From positions 744,001 through 808,000 of the forward strand of contig NZ_NOXW01000022.1 in the NCBI RefSeq assembly GCF_002251855.1: a stretch of DNA of 64,000 nucleotides. Reading direction: 5' to 3'. The position numbers and the translations under genes were made by a program. The notes beneath the pieces were generated by a model. The model did no database searches. It was not told the DNA's origin and worked only from the letters and a program-made list of their open reading frames with translations. This document shows positions 1-7,219 of this stretch, in pieces. Source of the DNA: Rhodoferax sp. TH121. GTDB taxonomy: Bacteria; Pseudomonadota; Gammaproteobacteria; Burkholderiales; Burkholderiaceae_C. Each line of letters begins with the position of its first letter. Within the stretch, counting starts at the first letter, position 1.

Positions 1-515
1 TGCGCACCGAGGGTGTGGACCGACCCGTACTGGTGGGCCACGTCGCGCGGGCCAACCCACTGTGGCGTGAGACCGATCTGGCCACACCGGTGCTGGCGAT
101 CTTTCAGGGCCCGCAGCACTACATCAGCCCTGGCTGGTACGCCAGCAAGGCGGAGCATGGCAAGGTCGTGCCCACTTGGAACTACGCAGTGGTCCACGCC
201 AAGGGCCTGTTGCGGGTGCATGACGATGCGACCTGGATTCGCCAGCAGATGCAAGACCTGACCACCCAACAAGAAGCGCCGATGCCAACGCCCTGGTCTG
301 TGGAAGATGCCCCGCGCGATTACACCGACCGCCTGATCTCCGCGGTGGTGGGCATTGAAATTGCCCTCGACAGCCTGGTGGGCAAATGGAAGGTGAGCCA
401 GAACCAGCCCGCTGCCAACCAGGCTAGCGTGCAGCAGGGGCTGCACGGCCTGGGCACCGATGCCGCTGCCACGATGGCAGGGCTGGTGGAAGGCTTTGGC
501 GTGAGCGGCACGTGA
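1..515 (+). CDS. PaiB-like FMN-binding negative transcriptional regulator, 5' truncated
   Basis: This is the 3' part of a gene that runs off the left edge. The reading frame is already open at base 3, upstream of the first in-frame GTG, so the true start lies outside the window. The visible ~170 residues contain the GHVARANP stretch, the QGPQHYISPGWYA segment and the VPTWNYA segment. These are typical of the PaiB/FMN-binding split-barrel family, whose members are usually about 210 residues long. PaiB proteins bind FMN and are described as negative regulators linked to protease and sporulation genes in Bacillus. In proteobacteria the role is mostly unassigned. The family call is firm; the regulatory role is inherited from the family name. 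Confidence 0.85.
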   Translation, partial: RTEGVDRPVLVGHVARANPLWRETDLATPVLAIFQGPQHYISPGWYASKAEHGKVVPTWNYAVVHAKGLLRVHDDATWIRQQMQDLTTQQEAPMPTPWSVEDAPRDYTDRLISAVVGIEIALDSLVGKWKVSQNQPAANQASVQQGLHGLGTDAAATMAGLVEGFGVSGT

Positions 516-602
516 GGGCATAGTCCATTTGGGCTATTGGTCCGGAGCGGGCCTGTGGGTACGATGCTGGTCGTAGTCACACGATGCTCCAGGGAGAAAG
601 AT

Positions 603-1652
603 TTGACCAAGTTACGCCCCCAATTGCTGGCTTTGGGCCTCGCGCTTTCGGCCACGCTGGCGCCACTGGCAGCGCATGCCGAACTGACCCTGGAACAGGC
701 ACTGAACCAGTTCAACTTGGTGGTGCTGGGTGATGCCAAGTCCAGCTCCCATGTGGACGGTCGGACCTTTGTGGGTGGCAACCTCGCCGGCAATGGTGAT
801 TTTGTGCAACACCCCGCTGATACCCCCGCGTCTGGCTACACCGGCCTCACGGTGCTGGGCAACGCCAATGTGGGCAGCGTCAACGGGCTGGGTGTGTACG
901 TCGGTGGCAATTTGACGCAGGGCAATGTCAACTCGGGTGCCGCGCGCGTCCAGGGCAATGTGTCCAACGCCAACCTCAATGGCAGTGCCCCTGCCGCCAT
1001 CGGCGGCACGGTATTGGGCAGCAACATCAACAGCGGCCGCATCGGTGGTGCGGCCGAAACTGCGGCCCTGGTGGCCGCCGGGGCGCAAGCCAACGCCCAG
1101 GACTTCGGTGCCTTGTTCAGCCAGTCGTCCAGTTTCATTGCCGGCTTGGCGGATACCGGCGGCACTGTCAGCATCGCCTACAACCGTGTCACCTTCAACG
1201 CTGTGGCCACGAACGGCGTGGCGGTGTTCGATCTGTCTGCCATCGATGACGCCGTGTTTGCTGCCGGAGAGTTTCAGTTCAACCTGAACGGCGCTACCAC
1301 CGTCATCTTCAACAGCGACAAGGCGAATATCCAGACCAGTGCCAATTTCCTGGCCAACTCTGCGCTGGCCTACGGCAAGAGCTTTTTGTGGAATTTTTAT
1401 AACGCCACGGACATCGTGTTGGGCAGCCAGTTTGGCGGCAGCATTCTGGCCACCAACGCCAAGCTCACCAACGCCAACAACATCGAAGGTTCGGTGGTGG
1501 TGAAGTCGCTGGACCAGAGGGGCGAGATCCACCTGCAGCCATTCGCCGGCACGATTCCGGTCACCCCTGTGCCTGAGCCAGGCACCTACGCCATGCTCTT
1601 GGCCGGCCTGGCACTGACGGCCCGTGTGGTTGCCAAGCGCCGCAAGGTCTGA
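603..1652 (+). CDS. Choice-of-anchor A family protein with PEP-CTERM sorting signal
   Basis: Predicted surface or secreted protein of 349 residues. I chose the TTG at 603 because AGGGAG lies 6 nt upstream and translation then begins with a clean signal peptide (basic MTKLRP, hydrophobic core, AAHA cleavage near residue 26). The open frame reaches back to a TTG at 537 with no good ribosome site. The body is rich in Gly, Asn, Ala and Val, as in choice-of-anchor A domains (YVGGNL and VGGNLAGNGD type repeats). The last 27 residues hold VPEPG, a hydrophobic segment and a basic RRK tail, the exosortase/PEP-CTERM signal. Processing would need an exosortase encoded elsewhere. A perfect terminator hairpin follows. 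Role unknown, possibly exopolysaccharide- or biofilm-associated. Confidence 0.88.
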   Translation: MTKLRPQLLALGLALSATLAPLAAHAELTLEQALNQFNLVVLGDAKSSSHVDGRTFVGGNLAGNGDFVQHPADTPASGYTGLTVLGNANVGSVNGLGVYVGGNLTQGNVNSGAARVQGNVSNANLNGSAPAAIGGTVLGSNINSGRIGGAAETAALVAAGAQANAQDFGALFSQSSSFIAGLADTGGTVSIAYNRVTFNAVATNGVAVFDLSAIDDAVFAAGEFQFNLNGATTVIFNSDKANIQTSANFLANSALAYGKSFLWNFYNATDIVLGSQFGGSILATNAKLTNANNIEGSVVVKSLDQRGEIHLQPFAGTIPVTPVPEPGTYAMLLAGLALTARVVAKRRKV

Positions 1653-1665
1653 CGGGTTCTGGTCC

Positions 1666-1703
1666 CCAGCAAAAAAGCGCCCTGCGGGGCGCTTTTTTGC
1701 TGG
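1666..1703. terminator. Strong bidirectional Rho-independent terminator
   Basis: A perfect 17-bp stem (1666-1682 pairing with 1687-1703) with a 4-base loop. It has six A on one arm and six T on the other, so it can terminate both the PEP-CTERM gene on the plus strand and the pirin gene converging from the minus strand. Confidence 0.9.
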
Positions 1704-1735
1704 CCTGCGCATCGGCGCAGCGTGGGGGTGAAGCT

Positions 1736-2761
1736 CTAGCGCTCTTCCACCTTGCCATCGGCGTGTTTGGCAAAGCGGCCCTGGGTGCGCGGGTGCACGG
1801 GGTCACTCGCGCCCCAGGGCCAGCCGCCAAATTCGGTGCGTCGGTAGTCGGCAAAGGCCTGGTGAATCTCTTGCTGGGTGTTCATCACAAACGGGCCGTA
1901 CTGCGCCACCGGCTCACCAATCGGGCGAGCCTGCAGCACCAACAGTTCACTCTCGGCCTCACCGTTCACGAAACTGCAGCCATGGTCCGCCTGCACTTCC
2001 ATCACGGATTGGACGGGTACTGACTCTCCCGCCACGGTGAGTGCGCCGCCCTTGAAAAAATACAGGATGCGGCGTGTGGCAGCACTCGCCGCCGCGGGCA
2101 AGGTCCACTGGGCGCCGGGGCTGAGTTTGATGGTGTAGATGCCCAGGTCGCTGCCCGGTTCGCTGGCCCAGGAGTCGGGGGGCGGGGGCAGGGCCTGTTT
2201 GCCTTCCAGGGTGCCGGCAATACACACCACCTCGGTGGTCTTGCCCTGTGCATCGGTCGCGGTAATGCGGGGAATGTCCTCGTGCCAGAACATGGTGAAG
2301 TGGGGCTCGGCCATCTTGTGCTTGGCCGGCAGGTTGACCCAGATCTGGAACAGCTCGGTCGGGTTGGGCGCGTCGGTGTGCAAGAGCGGAAACATCTCGC
2401 AGTGCACGATGCCTTTGCCGGCCGTGAGCCACTGCACGTCACCGCCGCCAAAGCGGGCGGTGGCTCCCAGCGAGTCGGAGTGGTCAATGCGGCCGTTGCG
2501 CACGATGGTGACCGTCTCAAAGCCCCGGTGCGGGTGCGAGGGGAAGCCCGGCACGGTGTCACCGTGGTACATGCTCCAGCCGTCCTTGCCGGCAAAGTCT
2601 TGGCCGATGTTGCGGCCGGCCAGCAGCGCCGGGTCGGGCGCCATCTGCGCGTTGCCCGCCGGGTAGGCGTCGTTGTGGTGCACGCAGAACAGGAAGGGGT
2701 CCATGGTCTGCCAGGGGAAACTCAAAGGGGCGATGGAGCGCAGGATTTTCATATCCCGCAT
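1736..2761 (-). CDS. Pirin family protein (cupin dioxygenase-like)
   Basis: A two-cupin protein of 341 residues. The start may be at 2761 or at the MKILRS methionine three codons later. The metal-binding residues expected for pirins are present: the HPHRGFE motif at about 76-82 and the HCE motif at about 120-122. The C-terminal half carries the second cupin and ends with the usual QxxxFADYR-type tail. Pirins bind iron, and some, such as YhhW, oxidise quercetin. Others act as redox-sensing co-regulators, so the substrate here cannot be stated. The gene is divergent from the sialidase-like gene across a 70-base gap and convergent with the PEP-CTERM gene. Confidence 0.93.
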   Translation of the reverse strand: MRDMKILRSIAPLSFPWQTMDPFLFCVHHNDAYPAGNAQMAPDPALLAGRNIGQDFAGKDGWSMYHGDTVPGFPSHPHRGFETVTIVRNGRIDHSDSLGATARFGGGDVQWLTAGKGIVHCEMFPLLHTDAPNPTELFQIWVNLPAKHKMAEPHFTMFWHEDIPRITATDAQGKTTEVVCIAGTLEGKQALPPPPDSWASEPGSDLGIYTIKLSPGAQWTLPAAASAATRRILYFFKGGALTVAGESVPVQSVMEVQADHGCSFVNGEAESELLVLQARPIGEPVAQYGPFVMNTQQEIHQAFADYRRTEFGGWPWGASDPVHPRTQGRFAKHADGKVEER

Positions 2762-2831
2762 TGTCCCCGCCTTGGTAAGTTTTTGCAGCCCTTGCGGCAG
2801 AGCCCCTGTGGCGCCCCACTAAGATCGGCGC

Positions 2832-4031
2832 ATGCTTTTTTCTTCTCTTTTGGCGCGCCCCGGTGGCCGTGTGGCCCTGGTGCTGGCCAGCCTGGCGGTG
2901 CTGCTGGGCGCAGACTACGCGGTGCGCCCGCCTGCGGCCGCCCCCGCGCTGGCGCAGATGCCGGCCATTGCCGTGGGCGGCCAGCCGGTCCAGGCGGCGC
3001 AGTTGCAGCGTGTGGCCGGGGGCGATGTGCCCATGCCGCCTGGCGCCGCCGCCGCGCACGCCAGCAGCCTGCTACCCATGCCGTCCGGACACGCTGCAGC
3101 TTTGAGCCTGTTCTGGTTTTCGGGCGAGCGCGAAAGTGGCCCGCTGGTGCAGATTGCCGCCACCCAATGGGTCCGCGCCAGCCAGGCCTGGCTGCCGCCG
3201 CGCTTTGTGGTGAATCGCCACCAGATGGGCGACTTGCTGGGCCATGGCCTGCGCCGCTTGGGCAACCCCGTGGCGTGGAAGGATGCGCAGGGCCGCATGC
3301 ACCTGTTTGTGGTGGCCACGGGCTGGGGCGGTTGGGCCGCCAGCCGGGTGCTGCATTTGCAGCAAAGCAGTGCCTCGCAGGACCTGGCTCAGCTGGCCTT
3401 TGCACCCGTGCGCGTGCTGCCCTTGTCGTGGTTGTGGAACACCAGTTTTTTGGTGCGCAACGCCACGCTGCCCCTGCAAGACGGCGGTGCGGTGTTGCCG
3501 GTGCACTTTGAGCTGGGGCTGAAATATCCAGCGGCCGTGCGGCTGGATGCGAACGGGGAATTTCTGGGCCTGACCCGTATGTCCAACCGGACCCACAACC
3601 TGCAACCCAGCCTCCTGCCGCAAAGCCCTGCGCAGTGGGTGGCGCTGATGCGCGATGAGCGGCACGGTGGCCGGGTCACCGCCGCACGCACCGACGATGG
3701 CGGCGCGCATTGGACCGATTTGCCCGACCTGCCGCTCGGCAACCCCGATGCGGCCGTCGCCGGCTTTGCACTGGGCCCGCAGCAAATGCTGCTGGCCCAC
3801 AACCCCACCCCCGAAGGCCGCGCCCGGCTGGACCTGAGTCGTAGTGCTGACGGCCTGCAGTGGACGCTGCAGCAAACGCTGGCAAAAGGCGCGGAGGAGG
3901 CAGAGTTTTCGTACCCCGCGCTGGCTTGGGCCGATGGCGCCTTGTGGATCAGCTACACCGTGGACCGCGCGACGCTGTCCTGGCAGCGGTTTGCACCCGG
4001 TGGATCCGGCACACCTGGAGGCACGCCATGA
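2832..4031 (+). CDS. Sialidase-like (BNR/Asp-box) exported protein
   Basis: A 399-residue protein. Residues 1-27 form a signal peptide or anchor, followed by an Ala/Pro-rich linker. The remainder looks like a six-bladed sialidase propeller. Two Asp-box motifs are visible near the C-terminal third (TDDGGAHW and SADGLQW), along with the NRTHNLQPSL and FSYPALAW segments common to bacterial exo-alpha-sialidase-like proteins. True sialic-acid cleavage is unproven, because I could not place the full arginine triad. The stop overlaps the next gene by 4 bases (ATGA), so the two are translationally coupled. The pair probably acts at the envelope. Confidence 0.75.
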   Translation: MLFSSLLARPGGRVALVLASLAVLLGADYAVRPPAAAPALAQMPAIAVGGQPVQAAQLQRVAGGDVPMPPGAAAAHASSLLPMPSGHAAALSLFWFSGERESGPLVQIAATQWVRASQAWLPPRFVVNRHQMGDLLGHGLRRLGNPVAWKDAQGRMHLFVVATGWGGWAASRVLHLQQSSASQDLAQLAFAPVRVLPLSWLWNTSFLVRNATLPLQDGGAVLPVHFELGLKYPAAVRLDANGEFLGLTRMSNRTHNLQPSLLPQSPAQWVALMRDERHGGRVTAARTDDGGAHWTDLPDLPLGNPDAAVAGFALGPQQMLLAHNPTPEGRARLDLSRSADGLQWTLQQTLAKGAEEAEFSYPALAWADGALWISYTVDRATLSWQRFAPGGSGTPGGTP

Positions 4032-4642
4032 GTGCGCCCGCTTTGCCACCACTGTGGTTGATGCAGGTCTGGCTGCCGTTGGGCTGGGCGGTGGTCCTGG
4101 CTGCCTTGGTGCTGCTGCTTGTCAGCCGCTTCACCCGGCATCGCGGTGTGGTGTGGGGCTTGCCGCTGCTGGTGGCGCTGTGGACCCTGCTGCCTGGCGA
4201 GTGGTCACCCGCGTACTGGCTGGGCCTGGCGTTTCAGGCGCCCAGCGTGCTGATGGTGCTGCTGTGCGCCTGGTGGGGCGGCCGCGTGCTGCGTGGTGCC
4301 CCTGGGGTGGCGCGCCCGGGCAAACCCATGGTCGTTGTGCTGCTTGCCGCCCTGGTGCTGGGCTGGCTGCTGTTGCTCGACACCCTGGCCCAACTGCCGG
4401 TCGCCTTGTATGCCTTGGGCTTTGGTGCGCCCGCCGTGGCTGTTGTGGCGCTGGTCACCGTATTGCCGCTCTTGCAAGCGGGTTCGGCCCAACGCGTGAG
4501 CACCTGGCTGGCGCCGCTGGCCGTGTTGCTGTTTGTGCTGCTGCGCCTGCCCACCGGCAACGTGTGGGACGCGGTGCTGGACCCCTGGCTGTGGCTGGCA
4601 CTGCATGTGGTTCTGCTGCGGAGTGTTTTGAATCGCTCCTGA
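4028..4642 (+). CDS. Polytopic membrane protein coupled to the sialidase-like gene
   Basis: A 204-residue, very hydrophobic protein with about six predicted membrane helices and few charged loops. No catalytic motif was recognised. The ATG at 4028 overlaps the sialidase-like stop as ATGA. A longer frame extends back to 3860, but that part lies inside the upstream gene and is not needed. The coupling suggests a shared function with the propeller protein, for example a membrane partner or anchor. The stop codon lies at the edge of a dispersed repeat copy. Function unknown. Confidence 0.7.
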   Translation: MSAPALPPLWLMQVWLPLGWAVVLAALVLLLVSRFTRHRGVVWGLPLLVALWTLLPGEWSPAYWLGLAFQAPSVLMVLLCAWWGGRVLRGAPGVARPGKPMVVVLLAALVLGWLLLLDTLAQLPVALYALGFGAPAVAVVALVTVLPLLQAGSAQRVSTWLAPLAVLLFVLLRLPTGNVWDAVLDPWLWLALHVVLLRSVLNRS

Positions 4643-4687
4643 TTTGATAGCTGCTCACGCAGCGATCACGAGGGCTAGAGGCTCATA
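4638..4687 (+). repeat. Dispersed REP-like repeat, copy 1
   Basis: Carries the core ATAG-CTGC-TCAC-GCAG, a small hairpin, followed by the conserved right part GAGGGCTAGAGGC. It belongs to a family seen at least eight times in this window. The repeat edge coincides with the stop codon of the preceding gene. Confidence 0.8.
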
Positions 4688-4776
4688 TGGCTTCAATAGG
4701 AGGACGGGGCGATAGAGCGTCTGCTCTGCCGCTGCCGTGGCGGGAACTTCATACCGCCAGCCGGGCTCCACACCCC

Positions 4777-5682
4777 ATGCAACGCAGAACCACCTTGGCC
4801 GCTCTGGCCGCACTCCCCAGCCTGATCACCACCCCGCTGTCCAGCGCCGCCACCCAGCCCTTGTTGCAAGGGCTCAAGCCCTCGCCGCGCATGCCGGTGC
4901 TGTTTGTGGGGCATGGCAGCCCCATGAATGCGATTGAAGATAACGCCTGGCGGCGCAGCTGGCAGACCATGGGGACCGAGCTGTTGGCACGGGGCGTGCG
5001 GCCGCAGCTCATTCTGTGCATCTCGGCGCACTGGCTCACACCGGGCTGGCAGCTCACTGGCATGGCGAAGCCCAAGACCATCCACGACTTTGGTGGTTTT
5101 CCGCAGGCCCTGTTTGACCAGCAATACCCCGCGCCCGGCGCGCCTGCGGTGGCGCGCAGTCTGGCGAGCACACTCCAGTCGCCTGCCACTGGCGCGCCCT
5201 TGGGAGTGGACGCCCAGTGGGGCTTTGACCACGGCACCTGGTCGGTGCTCAAGCCCATGTTCCCCAAGGCCGACATTCCCGTGCTGCAACTCAGCATGGA
5301 CTACAGCCGCGCGCCTGCCGAGCACTACGCGCTGGGCCGGCAGCTGCAGGCGCTGCGCGAGCGGGGCGTTCTCATCGTGGGCAGCGGCAACATCGTGCAC
5401 AACCTGCGCGCCACCCGCGAAGGGACCGCCGCCAACGAGGCCTACGACTGGGCCACCGAGTTCGATACCGTGGTGCAGAACCAGATCAAAAAGGGGCAAC
5501 TGGACGCCTTGCAAAACTTTCAGTCACTGGGTGCGGTGGCGCAGCAGGCCCACCCCTCGCACGACCACTACCTGCCACTCCTTTACGCGGCGGGTGCGGC
5601 GCGCGCCTCTGAGATGCCGCGCTTCTTCAACACTGGCTTCCAGTCCGCGTCCATCTCGATGCGCTCGGTGTTGTGGGGGTGA
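4777..5682 (+). CDS. LigB/DODA-type extradiol dioxygenase (YgiD-like)
   Basis: A 301-residue protein of the class III extradiol dioxygenase family, closest to bacterial 4,5-DOPA dioxygenase YgiD. Candidate metal and active-site histidines are all visible: H46 (GHGSP), H85 (SAHWL), H152 (GFDHGTW), H208 (NIVHNL) and the HPSHDH cluster at 259-264. The ATG at 4777 was chosen over the in-frame one at 4687 because it begins right at a basic-hydrophobic leader (MQRRTTLAALAALPS to SSAA, residues 1-25) and leaves the upstream repeat non-coding. The leader suggests export or a recent N-terminal addition, since family members are normally cytoplasmic and begin near MPVLFVGHG. The physiological substrate is unknown; catechol-type ring cleavage is expected. 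Confidence 0.88.
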   Translation: MQRRTTLAALAALPSLITTPLSSAATQPLLQGLKPSPRMPVLFVGHGSPMNAIEDNAWRRSWQTMGTELLARGVRPQLILCISAHWLTPGWQLTGMAKPKTIHDFGGFPQALFDQQYPAPGAPAVARSLASTLQSPATGAPLGVDAQWGFDHGTWSVLKPMFPKADIPVLQLSMDYSRAPAEHYALGRQLQALRERGVLIVGSGNIVHNLRATREGTAANEAYDWATEFDTVVQNQIKKGQLDALQNFQSLGAVAQQAHPSHDHYLPLLYAAGAARASEMPRFFNTGFQSASISMRSVLWG

Positions 5683-5685
5683 GGG

Positions 5686-5742
5686 GTTTTTGATTGCTAT
5701 TAAAAATGTAGCTGTTTGCGCATATTCAATAAGGGATTTGGG
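5686..5742 (+). repeat. Dispersed REP-like repeat, copy 2
   Basis: Contains TTGCTATTAAAAATGTAG, then CTGTTTGCGCATATTC and AAGGGATTTGGGC. The left half resembles the copy inside the gltB 3' end, and the right half resembles the copy upstream of dgt. It lies between the dioxygenase stop and the tetR promoter. Confidence 0.75.
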
Positions 5743-5748
5743 CACTTT

Positions 5749-5784
5749 TTGTATATAGATTGAGGCCCTCCTATACTTGGGCCA
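5749..5784 (+). promoter_or_regulatory. Sigma-70 promoter of the tetR gene, probably leaderless transcript
   Basis: A -35-like TTGTAT (5749-5754) and a good -10 TATACT (5772-5777) are separated by 17 nt. The expected transcription start falls at about 5784-5785, which is the ATG of the TetR gene. No Shine-Dalgarno is visible before that ATG, so leaderless initiation is likely. Confidence 0.55.
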
Positions 5785-6488
5785 TGAGTGAGTCAGCCCT
5801 TTCTTCCGCCTTGCCAGCCAGCGCACACCCGGTGCCGCAATCTGCGCGTGCCGGCAAATCTGCCAAGCCAGCCACCCGCACCAATGACCCGGCCCGCACC
5901 ATGGCCGGCATTATGGAAGTGGCGACCAAGGAGTTTGCCGCCAAGGGCCTGAGTGGTGCGCGCATCGATGCGATTGCCGAGGCCACCCACACCAGCAAGC
6001 GCATGATTTATTACTACTACGGCAGCAAGGAAGGGCTGTACGTAGCGGTGCTGGAAGAGTCCTACCGGCGCATGCGCCAGATCGAAGGACAGTTGCATCT
6101 GGAGGACATGGAGCCGGAGGCCGCGCTGCGCCGGCTGGTGGAGTTCACGTTCGACCGGCATGCGGACAACGAGGACTTCATACGCCTCGTGATGAACGAA
6201 AATATCGAGCAGGGCAGCTACCTGGCGCAGAGCAAGACCATCCAGCAGCTCAACGTGCCGGCCATACAGGCGATTCGCCAACTCTATGACCGGGGGGTGC
6301 AACAGGGTGTGTTCCGCCCGGGGCTGGATCCGGTGGACATCCACGCCTCCATCTCGGCGCTGACGTTTTTCAATGTGTCCAACCGCCACACCTTCGGGCT
6401 GATCTTCAAGGACAAGGCGCAGAACGCGCAGTCCGATGCCCGTCGCGCCAGCATCACCGAGATGGTGGTGCGCTTCGTGCGCAAGTAA
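5784..6488 (+). CDS. TetR/AcrR family transcriptional regulator
   Basis: A 234-residue regulator. After a disordered 35-residue tail comes the TetR DNA-binding domain. Its helix-turn-helix (about residues 58-80: GARIDAIAEA, then SKRMIYYYYGSKEGLY) is classical. The ligand-binding C-terminal domain follows. The gene is directly upstream of, and on the same strand as, the TRAP transporter operon. A conspicuous inverted repeat sits before that operon, so it is probably the local regulator, responding to the imported compound or a derivative. The Tyr-rich end of the recognition helix resembles regulators of aromatic and quinate-type catabolism, but the ligand is not deducible. Confidence 0.9.
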   Translation: MSESALSSALPASAHPVPQSARAGKSAKPATRTNDPARTMAGIMEVATKEFAAKGLSGARIDAIAEATHTSKRMIYYYYGSKEGLYVAVLEESYRRMRQIEGQLHLEDMEPEAALRRLVEFTFDRHADNEDFIRLVMNENIEQGSYLAQSKTIQQLNVPAIQAIRQLYDRGVQQGVFRPGLDPVDIHASISALTFFNVSNRHTFGLIFKDKAQNAQSDARRASITEMVVRFVRK

Positions 6489-6603
6489 TCCCTTCGGTTC
6501 GATGCCCCTGGGCGCAAGGCGCCCCCAAGCCATTTACTTTTGGCATAACAGCTTTCCCGGCTATAGGCGATCGATCTAGGGAAAACCCGCATCTCGTAAA
6601 ACT

Positions 6604-6633
6604 AACTAGTTCGTACATTGGCAAACGTACGAA
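6604..6633 (+). promoter_or_regulatory. Candidate TetR operator upstream of the TRAP operon
   Basis: A perfect 7-bp inverted repeat, TTCGTAC (6610-6616) and GTACGAA (6627-6633), with a 10-nt spacer. It is overlapped on the left by the palindrome AACTAGTT (6604-6611). The element sits between the tetR gene and the small permease start, in the position expected for a local operator. Confidence 0.55.
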
Positions 6634-6647
6634 ATCTGGAGCGTTGC

Positions 6648-7202
6648 GTGGTCAACAAATTTATCAATGGGTACTGCAAGTTGTTGGGCTACCTGATCGC
6701 CGCAGCATTGGCGCTGATGGTGGTGCTGGTGTTTGGCAATGTGGTGATGCGTTACGCCTTCAACTCGGGCTTCACCCTGTCTGAGGAGTTGTCGCGCTGG
6801 TTGTTTGTGTGGGTCACCTTCATGGGCGCTGTGGTGGCCCTGCATGAAAAAGCCCACTTGGGCACCGACATGCTGGTGGGCCGCCTGGGCGCCACCGGCA
6901 AGAAGGTGTGCATGGTGCTGTCTCTGGTGCTGATGTTGTTCTGCCTGTGGCTGGTGGCCAAAGGTTCTTACGACCAGTACCTCATCAACAAGGGTTCCAC
7001 CAGCCCGGTGATGGAAGTGTCCATGGGCATTTTTTACGCCTCGGGGGTGGTCTTTGCCGCACTGGGTGCACCCATTGTGCTGATGGACCTGTGGCGCTTG
7101 CTCAGCGGCCAGGTGGACGACGCACACCTGGTGCTGATCCAGGAATCTGAAGAGGCCCCGCACGGTGGCAATTCGGATGCCCAAGCCCATTCCCGCAACT
7201 GA
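6648..7202 (+). CDS. TRAP transporter small permease (DctQ family)
   Basis: A 184-residue protein with four membrane helices, the DctQ signature. It is the small membrane subunit of a tripartite ATP-independent periplasmic transporter driven by a sodium or proton gradient. The family motif region NVVMRYAFNSGFTLSEELSR and the conserved HEKAHLGTD segment are present. The GTG at 6648 is preferred because GGAG lies 6 nt upstream. The in-frame TTG at 6618 falls inside the inverted repeat. The gene is followed after 17 bases by the large permease. Confidence 0.92.
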   Translation: MVNKFINGYCKLLGYLIAAALALMVVLVFGNVVMRYAFNSGFTLSEELSRWLFVWVTFMGAVVALHEKAHLGTDMLVGRLGATGKKVCMVLSLVLMLFCLWLVAKGSYDQYLINKGSTSPVMEVSMGIFYASGVVFAALGAPIVLMDLWRLLSGQVDDAHLVLIQESEEAPHGGNSDAQAHSRN

Positions 7203-7219
7203 GCCCGGAGCCGATTGAG

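Noticed and set aside
612-1712. Long minus-strand open frame (366 codons) opposite the PEP-CTERM gene
   Set aside because: It is a shadow of the plus-strand gene, with no recognisable domain. The plus strand has a signal peptide and sorting signal.
2282-3511. 409-codon plus-strand frame crossing the pirin/sialidase-like boundary
   Set aside because: It runs antisense through the pirin gene and out of frame through the sialidase-like gene, with low-complexity Ala/Gly/Arg composition.
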